This document shows, one piece after another, positions 38,201 through 45,203 of a stretch of 64,000 nt of DNA. The translations under genes were made by a program, and so were the position numbers. Location: NCBI RefSeq assembly GCF_024734075.1, contig NZ_CP102850.1, positions 2,418,001-2,482,000 of the forward strand, read 5' to 3'. Origin of the DNA: Gordonia mangrovi (lineage in GTDB: Bacteria; Actinomycetota; Actinomycetes; Mycobacteriales; Mycobacteriaceae). Position 1 is the first letter of the stretch. Each line of letters starts with the position of its first letter. The notes beneath the pieces were generated by a model. That model had not been told where the DNA came from and ran no database searches. It saw only the letters and a program-made list of their open reading frames with translations.

Positions 38201-38539
38201 GGTCTGCCGTGACGCGGGATCGCCGGGCTGACCGGTCTTACGGATGAACAGGCCGCGTTCGCCGGACTTCTCCGCCTGCTTCGGCGTGGTCGAGAGCAAT
38301 ACCGACTCGCCGTCGCCGAGTTGCGCCACTGCGCTGCACGGGATGTGCGCGTCCAGATCGATGGGAACATAGCTGATCAGGGGTGCCGCCACCGACTCGA
38401 CCTGATCGCCCTGCGGCCAGGAGATCTGGGCGGTGGTCTGGTGCACCGGCATCAGCGGAGTGGCCAGCGCCATGAAGAATCCGAGCAGACCGGTGATGAT
38501 GGCGACGACCCTGGCGCGTCTTACCGTCTGCGATGGCAC
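35213..38539 (-). CDS. embC: EmbC-like arabinosyltransferase
   Basis: A 1108-residue arabinosyltransferase that matches M. tuberculosis EmbC best, through segments such as VLLSTTPKQAEKSGERGLFI, MPLVAATLEDI, IRRSRIPGTALGPSRRIVGIT and FTPTKWTHHFG. The catalytic pair is Asp281-Asp282 (NTSDDGYLLTM), and Met and Glu (APEAPFGW) stand at the ethambutol-contact positions. EmbC works as a homodimer to make lipoarabinomannan arabinan in mycobacteria. In M. tuberculosis embC precedes embA and embB on one strand; here it stands alone and faces the second embAB unit. GTG at 38539 lies 8 nt after TACCAT (plus 38548-38553) with no ribosome site. Confidence 0.9.
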   Translation of the reverse strand: MPSQTVRRARVVAIITGLLGFFMALATPLMPVHQTTAQISWPQGDQVESVAAPLISYVPIDLDAHIPCSAVAQLGDGESVLLSTTPKQAEKSGERGLFIRKTGQPGDPASRQTVEVVIRNMPLVAATLEDIRSQDCREISVHADAEAVSAEFVGMRTDDDEPLDGTTAGRESDTYDADQRPQVTGLFTDLDGPVANLPGLDAHVTIDSRYSTAPTILKWAVLVIGVIATLLSLAALAVLDSTDGRRHRRILPARWWHLNARDYVVLGALVVWHMIGPNTSDDGYLLTMSRVAQETDYTANYFRWYGAPEAPFGWYYQVFGWLSHISVASPWMRLPALLCGIGVWLIISHEVLPRLGRAAIIRPSVGWTAAFVFLISWFPFNNGLRPEPIICLGALLTWCSVERAIATGRLLPAAVACLIGAFSLAAGPTGLLAVAALIAGARPMILALIKRAKVIGGGRWSYVALLAPILAAGTFVIFVVFSNLTLRSFVEASQMKSALGPSMHWYNEINRYSSLFAFSADGSIDRRFAVLTMILSLVVSAAMLIRRSRIPGTALGPSRRIVGITFASLVFLMFTPTKWTHHFGVFAGLAAALAALAAIAAGHQAMHSRRNRTLFAALVLFVAGLAFTAPNSFFYSSAWGMPWGVTQVSFGVNLASLLLYAALLLLLLALWFHFREPFTGTDPADVATTDSERPWYRRMWAVLASAPLAFVSAAVVVFALVTAMFAGIQQSASYSVPRSNLEALTGQECGMADKVWVETDPSRFLLQPVDGSIADPLAGPATAPPDGTRPATTGFTANGVPVDLAAMASAGSLGVLAGNATDSPDVLTANTGGTGGGVTSEAGINGSFAELPFFLDPTTTPVMGSYSTTDQVPARLTSAWYALPADHQERPLLTFSVAGLYDNPNLLLEYTTDPVEPGTRDADLRADGETELIDPGPRPSWRNVRVTTDSLPSDATAVRIVATDDNLSSDRFIVVTPPRLPEMTTLQEVVGREDPVHVDWTSGLVFPCQRPFSHANGVAEIPQWRIKPGADLAAAVSAWQNSYGGGPLGWLEVSQRPQAMATYLQGDIGRDWGSLERYTPYGDVDTLADIDTGTATRGGLWSPAPIRY

Positions 38540-38597
38540 AAAGAGAGATGGTAACGGTTGGGCGGTCGGCTTCCCTTTCGGCCGAATGACGCTGAAC

Positions 38598-38603
38598 TAT
38601 GGT
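38598..38603 (+). promoter_or_regulatory. -10-like TATGGT for aroQ (leaderless)
   Basis: TATGGT ends 6 nt before the aroQ ATG. No ribosome site intervenes. The 70-bp gap also holds the oppositely directed embC start. Confidence 0.5.
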
Positions 38604-38609
38604 TGTGCC

Positions 38610-39071
38610 ATGTCTGAGACCGAGCCCGGGGCCGAGCCGTTGCCGATCCTGCTCCTCAACGGACCCAACCTGAACACCCTGGGCGTGCGGCAGCCGGAGG
38701 TGTACGGCGCGGCCACCCTCGACGACGTGGTCGCGTTGGCCGAACGGACCGCGGCCGAACTCGGGTTCGGGCTGCGGGCGGCCCAGACCAACCACGAGGG
38801 TCAGATGATCGACTGGCTACACGAGGCGCGCGGACAGATCAGCGGCATCGTCATCAACCCGGCGGCATGGACGCACACGTCGGTCGCGCTGGCCGACGCA
38901 CTCGTGATCCCGGACGTGCCGATCATGGAGGTGCACATCAGCAACGTGCACAAGCGGGAGGCGTTCCGACATCACTCCTATGTGTCGCCGCTGGCCTCCG
39001 GCGTCATCGCCGGATTCGGCATCCGTGGCTATGAATTCGCGATTCGACAACTCGCAGACGTGATCGGTTGA
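38610..39071 (+). CDS. aroQ: Type II 3-dehydroquinate dehydratase
   Basis: Catalyses the third step of the shikimate pathway, 3-dehydroquinate to 3-dehydroshikimate. The 153-residue protein has the type II signature LLLNGPNLNTLGVRQPEVYG near the N-terminus, with the catalytic tyrosine in EVYG, then ATLDDVV, QTNHEGQMIDWLHEA and MEVHISNVHKREAFRHHS with the catalytic histidine. The ATG at 38610 fits the family start; an in-frame codon at 38433 lies inside embC. It is divergent from embC and lies outside its usual aroBKC context, although other shikimate genes could be elsewhere. A palindromic repeat follows its stop by 1 nt. Confidence 0.93.
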   Translation: MSETEPGAEPLPILLLNGPNLNTLGVRQPEVYGAATLDDVVALAERTAAELGFGLRAAQTNHEGQMIDWLHEARGQISGIVINPAAWTHTSVALADALVIPDVPIMEVHISNVHKREAFRHHSYVSPLASGVIAGFGIRGYEFAIRQLADVIG

Positions 39072-39072
39072 C

Positions 39073-39170
39073 GGCTCAGCGTTCTTCCCCCGGGTATCGC
39101 TTCATCGCCCCACTGCCGCAGGCGGATGAAGCGATACCCGGGGGAGCGAACCATGTGGCGACAGAAATGC
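39073..39170. repeat. Palindromic interspersed element, copy 1
   Basis: A 98-bp unit with a long hairpin: CCCCCGGGTATCGCTTCATC pairs with GATGAAGCGATACCCGGGGG around CGCCCCACTGCCGCAGGCG. It is flanked by GCTCAGCGTTCTT on the left and GAACCATGTGGCGACAGAA on the right. A second copy at 56342-56436 shares the flanks and centre, showing an interspersed element rather than a simple terminator. Confidence 0.8.
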
Positions 39171-39219
39171 AACTCAGGGGTTGCAGACGGTCGGTGCGAT
39201 GTGCAATCCTTGGGTTGCA
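39168..39219. promoter_or_regulatory. Two ArsR-type operators before the SRPBCC-ArsR operon
   Basis: TGCAAC-N6-GTTGCA at 39168-39185 and TGCAAT-N6-GTTGCA at 39202-39219 are near-identical inverted repeats, spaced 34 bp centre to centre. They lie upstream of the SRPBCC gene start at 39245. The downstream ArsR-like regulator is the obvious candidate binder. The first site directly abuts the palindromic element. Confidence 0.7.
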
Positions 39220-39244
39220 GATGAAATCCTGAGAGGACCCCATC

Positions 39245-39694
39245 ATGGACACCGAGTACGACCGCATCGAACGTGAGATCACCATCGACGCATCCCCGCA
39301 GCGGGTCTGGGAGTTGGTGAGTGAACCCGGCTGGTACATCAACGACCAGCGCATCGTCGACCATCAGGTCGAATACGACGGCGAGATCGCCTATGTCACC
39401 GATCCGACCCACGGGCGCTTCGCCTTCCGGACCGTGCATCTCGATGAGCCGTCGTATGCGGCGTTTCGCTGGCACATCGACGCCGACGACCCGTCGAGCT
39501 CATCCACGCTGGTCGAATTCTGGCTGACCCCGGCCGATTCGGGAGTATTGCTGAAGGTCGCCGAATCGGGATTCGCATCGCTGTCCGAGCCGGAGGCCGA
39601 TCGACGTTCCCGATTCGACGATCACTCCCAGGGCTGGCGACTGGAACTGGAGCTGGCGCGTGTGCACCTCACCGGAGCTGATGCTCGTGCCTGA
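39245..39694 (+). CDS. SRPBCC-family protein (AHSA1-like)
   Basis: A 149-residue protein with the helix-grip fold pattern of the SRPBCC/START superfamily. The N-terminal strand is REITIDASPQRVWELVSEPGW, followed by a central beta-sheet segment and the long C-terminal helix WRLELELARVHL. Such proteins bind hydrophobic ligands; the ligand here is unknown. ATG at 39245 has GAGAGGA upstream (about 39231-39237). It overlaps the ArsR-type gene by 14 bp, an arrangement common for ligand-responsive SRPBCC-ArsR pairs, and two inverted repeats lie upstream. Confidence 0.8.
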   Translation: MDTEYDRIEREITIDASPQRVWELVSEPGWYINDQRIVDHQVEYDGEIAYVTDPTHGRFAFRTVHLDEPSYAAFRWHIDADDPSSSSTLVEFWLTPADSGVLLKVAESGFASLSEPEADRRSRFDDHSQGWRLELELARVHLTGADARA

Positions 39695-40022
39695 CGCCGA
39701 GACGCAGGCGCCGGTCGAATTGTTCGCCGCACTCGCCGACGACAGTCGGTGGCAGATACTCGTCGAACTCTCCCGCGCCCCGGCCTCGGCCTCGGCCCTG
39801 GCCGACCGGCTGCCGATCAGCCGGCAGGCCATCGCCAAACACCTGCGTCTGCTCACCGACGTCGGGCTCGTCGAGGCCACGAAGATCGGCCGCGAGGTGC
39901 GGTACGAGCCGGTGGGTGCACGACTGAGCGAGGTTGCGCGCAAACTCGATGCGATCGCCCGCGGCTGGGATCGGCGACTCGAACGGATCAAGGATGCGGC
40001 GGAGACGAGTGACTCTTCGTGA
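39681..40022 (+). CDS. ArsR-type winged-helix regulator
   Basis: A 113-residue DNA-binding protein. Winged-helix features include FAALADDSRWQILVELS, the recognition helix PISRQAIAKHLRLLTDVGLV and the wing GREVRYEP. No metal-binding cysteine motif (ELCVCDL) is present, so it is the metal-independent subgroup often paired with SRPBCC proteins. ATG at 39681 was chosen; a GTG at 39660 is in frame. It probably represses its own operon through the TGCAAC-N6-GTTGCA sites upstream. Confidence 0.8.
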   Translation: MLVPDAETQAPVELFAALADDSRWQILVELSRAPASASALADRLPISRQAIAKHLRLLTDVGLVEATKIGREVRYEPVGARLSEVARKLDAIARGWDRRLERIKDAAETSDSS

Positions 40023-40094
40023 CAGTGACGATGATGGCGGGTAGTCGAGGAGGCTGTCGCGGTTTGTCGCGAATCGCTTGGCTGCCGCGTGATC

Positions 40095-40136
40095 CCTGAG
40101 GAGGTGGCAGCGCGCGGACGCCGTCACGAAGGGTCG
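40095..40136. repeat. Interspersed repeat, CCCTTCGTGACG type (reverse orientation)
   Basis: CCTGAGGAGGTGGCAGCGCG through CGTCACGAAGGGTCG. In reverse complement it aligns with the unit at 20036-20078 at both ends (CCT(T)GAGGAG and CGTCACGAAGGG). It lies in the 118-bp gap between the convergent ArsR and MBL-fold genes. Confidence 0.6.
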
Positions 40137-40140
40137 CCCC

Positions 40141-40899
40141 TCAGCTCACCTCGAGCGCGCGGCGCGCGGCCTCGGCGACCGGGCCGTTGTGGCGCGGGCC
40201 GTGGCCGGGGAACAGCGTCGTGGCATCGAGTGATGTGAGGAACTCCACGGTCCGTCGGGCGGTGGCGTCGTCGTGCTGGAAAGCGTGTGCGATGCACTGC
40301 GGTCCAGTGATCGGCGAGATCGGGTGGCCGCTCACCAGGGCGTCGCCGGACACGAGAACCGAACCGTCGGCGACCAGATAGGCGCTGTGCCCGTCGGTGT
40401 GACCGTGCGCCGACACCGGCACCGGACGACCCGGCAGATCCAGTGGAGACGGGAAGGGGTGGGCGTCAATGCCCTTGCGGCTCAACACGCCCAGCGGCAT
40501 CACCATCGCCAGCCAATGAATCACGCGCGGGCGGTAGGCGATCGGCACGATGTCACCGGGCCCGGCCTGCTGCAGGTAGTCGCGGCGGGCGTGCGCGACC
40601 TCGATGGGATCGGCGAACACGTCGAATCCGTACCGCGCACTCAGCGAGACCAGCCCGCCGAGATGATCGACGTGGGCATGGGTGAGGAGCGCTCCCCGGA
40701 TGTCCTCGGGTCGACGGCCGATGGTGCGGATGGACTCCACCACCGCGGCCGCCTGGCCGGGATAGCCGCCATCGATCAGGGTGAGATCCGAACCCTCCTG
40801 CAGCAGAACCCAGTTCACCACATCGGTGTGCACCAGAAACGCCGTCGACGATCCCGCGTCCACGCGACTGATCTGCATCGGCCTGCGTCCGAACTTCAT
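40141..40899 (-). CDS. MBL-fold metallohydrolase coupled to aftA
   Basis: A 252-residue metallo-beta-lactamase-fold hydrolase. The metal site is clear: THAHVDHLGG (HxHxDH), later SAHGHTDGHSAY, SGDALVSGH with the bridging aspartate, and LFPGHGP. The reaction is not known; the fold covers hydrolases acting on lactones, thioesters and phosphodiesters. ATG at 40899 overlaps the aftA stop by 4 bp (ATGA), so it is translated with the dprE1-dprE2-aftA set. This coupling hints at a role in arabinan precursor metabolism, which is inference only. Confidence 0.8.
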   Translation of the reverse strand: MKFGRRPMQISRVDAGSSTAFLVHTDVVNWVLLQEGSDLTLIDGGYPGQAAAVVESIRTIGRRPEDIRGALLTHAHVDHLGGLVSLSARYGFDVFADPIEVAHARRDYLQQAGPGDIVPIAYRPRVIHWLAMVMPLGVLSRKGIDAHPFPSPLDLPGRPVPVSAHGHTDGHSAYLVADGSVLVSGDALVSGHPISPITGPQCIAHAFQHDDATARRTVEFLTSLDATTLFPGHGPRHNGPVAEAARRALEVS

Positions 40900-42833
40900 C
40901 GGCGCACCACCACCACGAACGGTCCCACTTCGGTCACCTCGAACCTCGGATCGGCGAATACGGCCGGATCGAACGTCACCGTGTAGCGCTTGACGTTCGG
41001 ATCGTTGGGATACACGTCCTCGGCCAACCGAAGGGTGTAGCCGTCTGCAGCGTAGCGGAACAGGAAGACGTTGGGTGGGGTCCAGGGTGCCCGGTCCAAC
41101 CGGCGGATCAGCTGGTCGGGGGTCTCGGACTGCGCCCACCGCTCGATGGCGGCGGCTCGTTTGTCGAACTCCGCCAACGGATTCGCGTAGTGCGAGGTCA
41201 GTCCCTGGAAGCCCCAGTACGGATAGATCGACAGGAAACCGTAATCGGCGGTCAGCACCACGTTCTGATCGGCGGGCCTGCCGGTCTGCGTGCGGATCAG
41301 GCGGTGGATCTCCGGGTAATACGACTCGGCGCCCGCAGGACGCTGATCGGCGCGGTCACCGCGGCCGTCGGTGTCGGTGTAGGCCGTGGTGATCTCGCCG
41401 GACAGATGCCCGGGGATGCCCTGCGCGAGCGCAATCGCCGAGACCGTGGCGATCGCGCCGATGGCGAACCGGACGTCACCGAACTTCCCGACTGCCCAGC
41501 GCGACAGATCCGCGATACCGAGCACCCCGGCCGCCGACAACGTGCCGTACAGCAGCGGATCGAGGCGGAACGACAGCAGCGTACTGCCGCCGGCGGTGCG
41601 CAGCATCGACAGCAGACAGAACAGGTAGATCGTCACCACGGTGATGAACAGCGCAAGCGCGACGGTGCGCTGCCGGAACCGCAACAGCAGCCAGATCAGA
41701 CCGATCAGCGTGACCAACCCGAACAGGCTGACATTGAAGAACGGCAGCGGCAGGACGGCACCGCGGTCGGGTAGATAGTGTTCGGCGGTGCCGCCGCTGG
41801 CGGGCTCACTGGTGGCCCGCGCCCACAGATACGGGGCCCACACCAGCAGGGCGATGAGTCCCGAGATCACACCCATGGCGACCAGCCGACCCAGGACTGC
41901 GACGATCACACCCCGTCGTCGCCTGGCGACGGTGGCACTGGGTACCGCCTTGTTGCCCGCCTGCCGCCAGGCGACCACACACAGATACAGCGCCATGATG
42001 ATCGCACTGAGCGCGAACAGTCCGGTGTAGAGCGTGTAGCAGGTGGCGCTGATCCCGAGGAACACGCCGGTGCCGATCACTGCCGGCCAGCTGGTGCCGG
42101 TCCGCAGACCCCCGACCGGGCCGTCGGCGAGCCGCGACCTGCCGCGCAGCCCGTACAGCATCGGGATCAGCATCGGCACGCCGAGCATCACCAGCACCGC
42201 CGCGTACGGTTCCGGTGACGCCCACATCACCGTGACCAGCGTGATGACCAGTGCGATCGGGATGCCACGTAACGCGCCGACCATCCGTGTCCACAGCAGC
42301 ACCGCCACCGCAGCGGCCGCCGCCATCGAGATGATCGCCCAGGGCTTGTAGGCCTCCCAGCCGGGCAGTCCCTCGACGTTCGCGAACCGGCCGCCCCACC
42401 AGAACCAGCCGGCCGGGTAGTACGGCGGCAGATCGAGGTAGGTCATATCCGCCAGCCGTGGACTGCTGGTCATCCGGGTGAGGTACTCGGTGCGGAACTG
42501 CTGATCCACCGAGAGCCCGAAGAGATAGAGCTTGGTGGCGCCCAGCGGCATGCCCAGGGTGACCGTCACCAGTCCGGCTGATGCCGCAGCCGACAGCAGC
42601 CCGGTCAGCCACCGCGGTTTCCCGTATCGGTCGAGCAGAACGGCGATGACGAGGACCGCCACCGCGAACACCTGTCCGACAGTTGTCAGCGCTCGGGTCA
42701 CATTGGATGAGTTGAAGGCGGGCCAGTCGACGCCGCCGACGACCTTCAGCCCGACAAACGCGACGAGGGCACCGAGCAGCGCGGCAGCGACGAGCGCGCC
42801 GACGTCGCGGGCGCGGCGAACGGCAGTACTCAC
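40896..42833 (-). CDS. aftA: AftA galactan 5-O-arabinofuranosyltransferase
   Basis: Adds the first arabinose to galactan from decaprenyl-phospho-arabinose, priming the work of the Emb proteins. The 645-residue protein is a polytopic GT-C enzyme with many helices in residues 10-460 and a periplasmic C-terminal domain (about 470-645). Family landmarks are SVDQQFRTEYLTRMTSSPRL, YLDLPPYYPAGWFWWGGR and LTADYGFLSIYPYWGFQGLT. Length matches Rv3792 (about 643). GTG at 42833 lies 2 nt after the dprE2 stop, so translation is coupled. In M. tuberculosis aftA precedes embC; here an MBL-fold gene follows instead. Confidence 0.92.
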   Translation of the reverse strand: MSTAVRRARDVGALVAAALLGALVAFVGLKVVGGVDWPAFNSSNVTRALTTVGQVFAVAVLVIAVLLDRYGKPRWLTGLLSAAASAGLVTVTLGMPLGATKLYLFGLSVDQQFRTEYLTRMTSSPRLADMTYLDLPPYYPAGWFWWGGRFANVEGLPGWEAYKPWAIISMAAAAAVAVLLWTRMVGALRGIPIALVITLVTVMWASPEPYAAVLVMLGVPMLIPMLYGLRGRSRLADGPVGGLRTGTSWPAVIGTGVFLGISATCYTLYTGLFALSAIIMALYLCVVAWRQAGNKAVPSATVARRRRGVIVAVLGRLVAMGVISGLIALLVWAPYLWARATSEPASGGTAEHYLPDRGAVLPLPFFNVSLFGLVTLIGLIWLLLRFRQRTVALALFITVVTIYLFCLLSMLRTAGGSTLLSFRLDPLLYGTLSAAGVLGIADLSRWAVGKFGDVRFAIGAIATVSAIALAQGIPGHLSGEITTAYTDTDGRGDRADQRPAGAESYYPEIHRLIRTQTGRPADQNVVLTADYGFLSIYPYWGFQGLTSHYANPLAEFDKRAAAIERWAQSETPDQLIRRLDRAPWTPPNVFLFRYAADGYTLRLAEDVYPNDPNVKRYTVTFDPAVFADPRFEVTEVGPFVVVVRR

Positions 42834-42835
42834 GA

Positions 42836-43597
42836 TCAGATGGGCAGCCGACGGAAAACGGGGCGTGGGATGTGGCGCAGGATCATCATCACGAACCGGA
42901 ACGGAGCGGGCGCCCAGACGATCTCCTTGCCCTTGTCGGCGGCCGCGACCACCATCCGGCCGACATCTTCCTTGTTCACCGTCATCGGCGCCTCGTCGAC
43001 GTGTGCGGACAATCGCGTACGCACCTGCCCCGGGCGGACCACCAGCACGCGAGGGCCGAACGGCCGCAACGCATCTCCGAGACCCAGGTAGAAGCCGTCC
43101 AGGCCCGCCTTGGTGGAGCCGTAGACGAAGTTGCTGCGCCGCACGCGTTCTCCGGCCACCGAACTCATCGCGATGATCTGTCCGGAGCCCTGGGCGCGCA
43201 TCTTCTCACCGAGCAGCACGCCCACCGACACCGCGGCGGTGTAGTTGATGCCGACCTCGGTGACCGCCCCCTTCTGGTCCTGCCACACCTTCTCGTCGTC
43301 GAACTGCACACCGAAGGCGACGATGGCGACGTCGATGTCGCCACCGGCGAATGCCTTGTCGATGACGGCCGGGTGGGTATCGGGGGCCAGCGCGTCGAAG
43401 TCGATGAGCTCGACGTCGGTCGCACCTGCCGTCTTCATCTTGTCGACGGCGGCGTCGGCGGTGGGATCACCGGGGACGGTGGCCAGCACCAGCCGGGCCG
43501 GTCCCTTCTTCAGGTATTCCTCGGCGATCGCCAACCCGATCTCGGAACTGCCGCCGAGGATCAGGATGGATTGGGGTGCGCCGACGGCGTTGATCAT
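42836..43597 (-). CDS. dprE2: DprE2, decaprenylphosphoryl-2-keto-erythro-pentose reductase
   Basis: A short-chain dehydrogenase that reduces the 2-keto intermediate made by DprE1 to decaprenyl-phospho-arabinose using NADH. The 253-residue protein has the nucleotide-binding [20 protein letters not shown], the NYTAA segment, catalytic Ser in [16 protein letters not shown], and the YGSTKAG Tyr-Lys pair. A C-terminal hydrophobic patch ([20 protein letters not shown]) resembles the family ending. ATG at 43597 follows AAGGG. It lies 44 nt after dprE1 and is 2 nt before aftA. Confidence 0.93.
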   Translation of the reverse strand: MINAVGAPQSILILGGSSEIGLAIAEEYLKKGPARLVLATVPGDPTADAAVDKMKTAGATDVELIDFDALAPDTHPAVIDKAFAGGDIDVAIVAFGVQFDDEKVWQDQKGAVTEVGINYTAAVSVGVLLGEKMRAQGSGQIIAMSSVAGERVRRSNFVYGSTKAGLDGFYLGLGDALRPFGPRVLVVRPGQVRTRLSAHVDEAPMTVNKEDVGRMVVAAADKGKEIVWAPAPFRFVMMILRHIPRPVFRRLPI

Positions 43598-43641
43598 GGT
43601 GCCCTTTCGGTGTGTGAGCTCGTGCGAGGAGATGGTGGTTA

Positions 43642-45066
43642 TCAGGCGAGTTCGAGTCGTCGGCCCATGTCCGACATGAACACTCCGGTCGGGTCTATCC
43701 GACGCCGAACCGCGGTCCACTCGTCGATCCGCGGGTACATCGCATGGAAACTCTGCGCGGACGTCCGCGAGTCCTTCGCCGTGTAGAGCCGCCCGCCCAT
43801 CGCCATCACCCGGCGGTCGAGGTCGTTGAGGAACTCCGCGAGCCCCTTCTTGATCGGGAAGTCGAGGCAGACGTTCCACCCCTTGAAGGGGAAGCTCAGC
43901 GGCGCCTTGTTGCCCTCGCCGAACAGCTTGATGACGTTGAGGAAACTGACGTGGCCCGACGCCTGGATGTCCACGATCAGTTGCTTGAACTCGGCCTCGT
44001 TGCCGGTCGGCACGATGAACTGGTACTGGGTGAATCCGCCGCCGCGACCGTAGGCGTTGTTCCAGTTCCCGACCACATCGAGCATGTGATAGAACTGCGC
44101 CAGATTCTTGATCTGGCCCATCTTGTCGGAGCCCATGCGGTAGTAGGCCTCACCGACCAGCGCGAAATCCAGCTTGTTGGCGAGTCCCCGCGGGAACACA
44201 TCCGGCAGCGAGATCAGCGGTTTGCCGTTGAAGGAGAGTGGATCCTTGCGGTACTTCGCCGGCAGGTCGTCGAGCGTCGCGAGATTGCCGCGGCTGAACG
44301 ACCCGCGGCCGAGCTTCGGCGGACCGCTGATGGTGTCGAACCACCCCGAGGCGTATTCGAAACCGTCCTCGTAGCGCTGCTCGAGGTGCAGCGCGATCGT
44401 CTCGTCGAGGGTGCTGGTGGTGAACGTGTCGGCGAGGAAGAACGCGCTCTCGGTGCGCTTCATCGCGATCTTGGCCCGCAGGATGATGCCGGTGAGGCCG
44501 ATGCCTGCCACGGTCGCCCAGAACAGTTCACCGTTCGGGTCGTCGGCGGAGCCCTCGGGGGTCAGGACCAGCACCCGGCCGTCGGCGACGAGAAGATGCA
44601 TCTCGGTGACGTGGTTGCCGAAGCTGCCCGCACTGTGGTGGTTTTTGCCGTGGATGTCATGGGCGATGGCGCCGCCCACTGTGACCTGCCGGGTGCCCGG
44701 CAGCACCGGGACCCAGAGTCCGAACGGCAGCGCCTTGGCCATCAACTCGTCGAGGGACACCCCGGCGTCGACGTCGGCGATCGCGGTGTCCGGGTCGATC
44801 GAGTAGATCCGCGTCAGCGGTGTCATGTCGACGGTCAGGCCGCCGCTGTTCTGACCGGACTCGTTGTAGGACCGGCCGAGACCGCGGGCGATGATGCCGC
44901 GCTTGAGATAGTCCGGTTTGTCCGCGTTGTCGTCGGCGACGCGAGCGACTGCTTCCGCGATGACCTCGGGATATGGCGTTGAGAGCACGTGCCCGACGGT
45001 CGGGGTGGTGCGGGACCACCCCACCAGCTTGCGGGTCTCGATCGGCAACAACTCGTGAGTAGACAT
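43642..45066 (-). CDS. dprE1: DprE1, decaprenylphosphoryl-ribose 2'-oxidase
   Basis: FAD-dependent oxidase subunit that starts epimerisation of decaprenyl-phospho-ribose to -arabinose, acting at the membrane's outer side. The 474-residue protein has the FAD domain ([40 protein letters not shown]) and a C-terminal substrate domain. Cys400 in [11 protein letters not shown] matches Cys387 of M. tuberculosis DprE1, the residue modified by benzothiazinones, so sensitivity is expected. GGAIAH has His where mycobacteria have Cys. ATG at 45066 lies 8 nt after TACCCT (plus 45075-45080), with no ribosome site. The 137-bp upstream gap (45067-45203) holds no gene. Confidence 0.94.
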   Translation of the reverse strand: MSTHELLPIETRKLVGWSRTTPTVGHVLSTPYPEVIAEAVARVADDNADKPDYLKRGIIARGLGRSYNESGQNSGGLTVDMTPLTRIYSIDPDTAIADVDAGVSLDELMAKALPFGLWVPVLPGTRQVTVGGAIAHDIHGKNHHSAGSFGNHVTEMHLLVADGRVLVLTPEGSADDPNGELFWATVAGIGLTGIILRAKIAMKRTESAFFLADTFTTSTLDETIALHLEQRYEDGFEYASGWFDTISGPPKLGRGSFSRGNLATLDDLPAKYRKDPLSFNGKPLISLPDVFPRGLANKLDFALVGEAYYRMGSDKMGQIKNLAQFYHMLDVVGNWNNAYGRGGGFTQYQFIVPTGNEAEFKQLIVDIQASGHVSFLNVIKLFGEGNKAPLSFPFKGWNVCLDFPIKKGLAEFLNDLDRRVMAMGGRLYTAKDSRTSAQSFHAMYPRIDEWTAVRRRIDPTGVFMSDMGRRLELA

Positions 45067-45203
45067 CGCACATGAGGGTACCCGCACCGGCGTTGCGGTA
45101 GCCGTATCCAGCTGCGGTCTGAGCGGGTGGGGCCGTCAACTATTGTCGACGGCCACCCCTGCTGGTGCGGCTGGATACGGCGTCGATATCGACCGCGCGG
45201 CCC

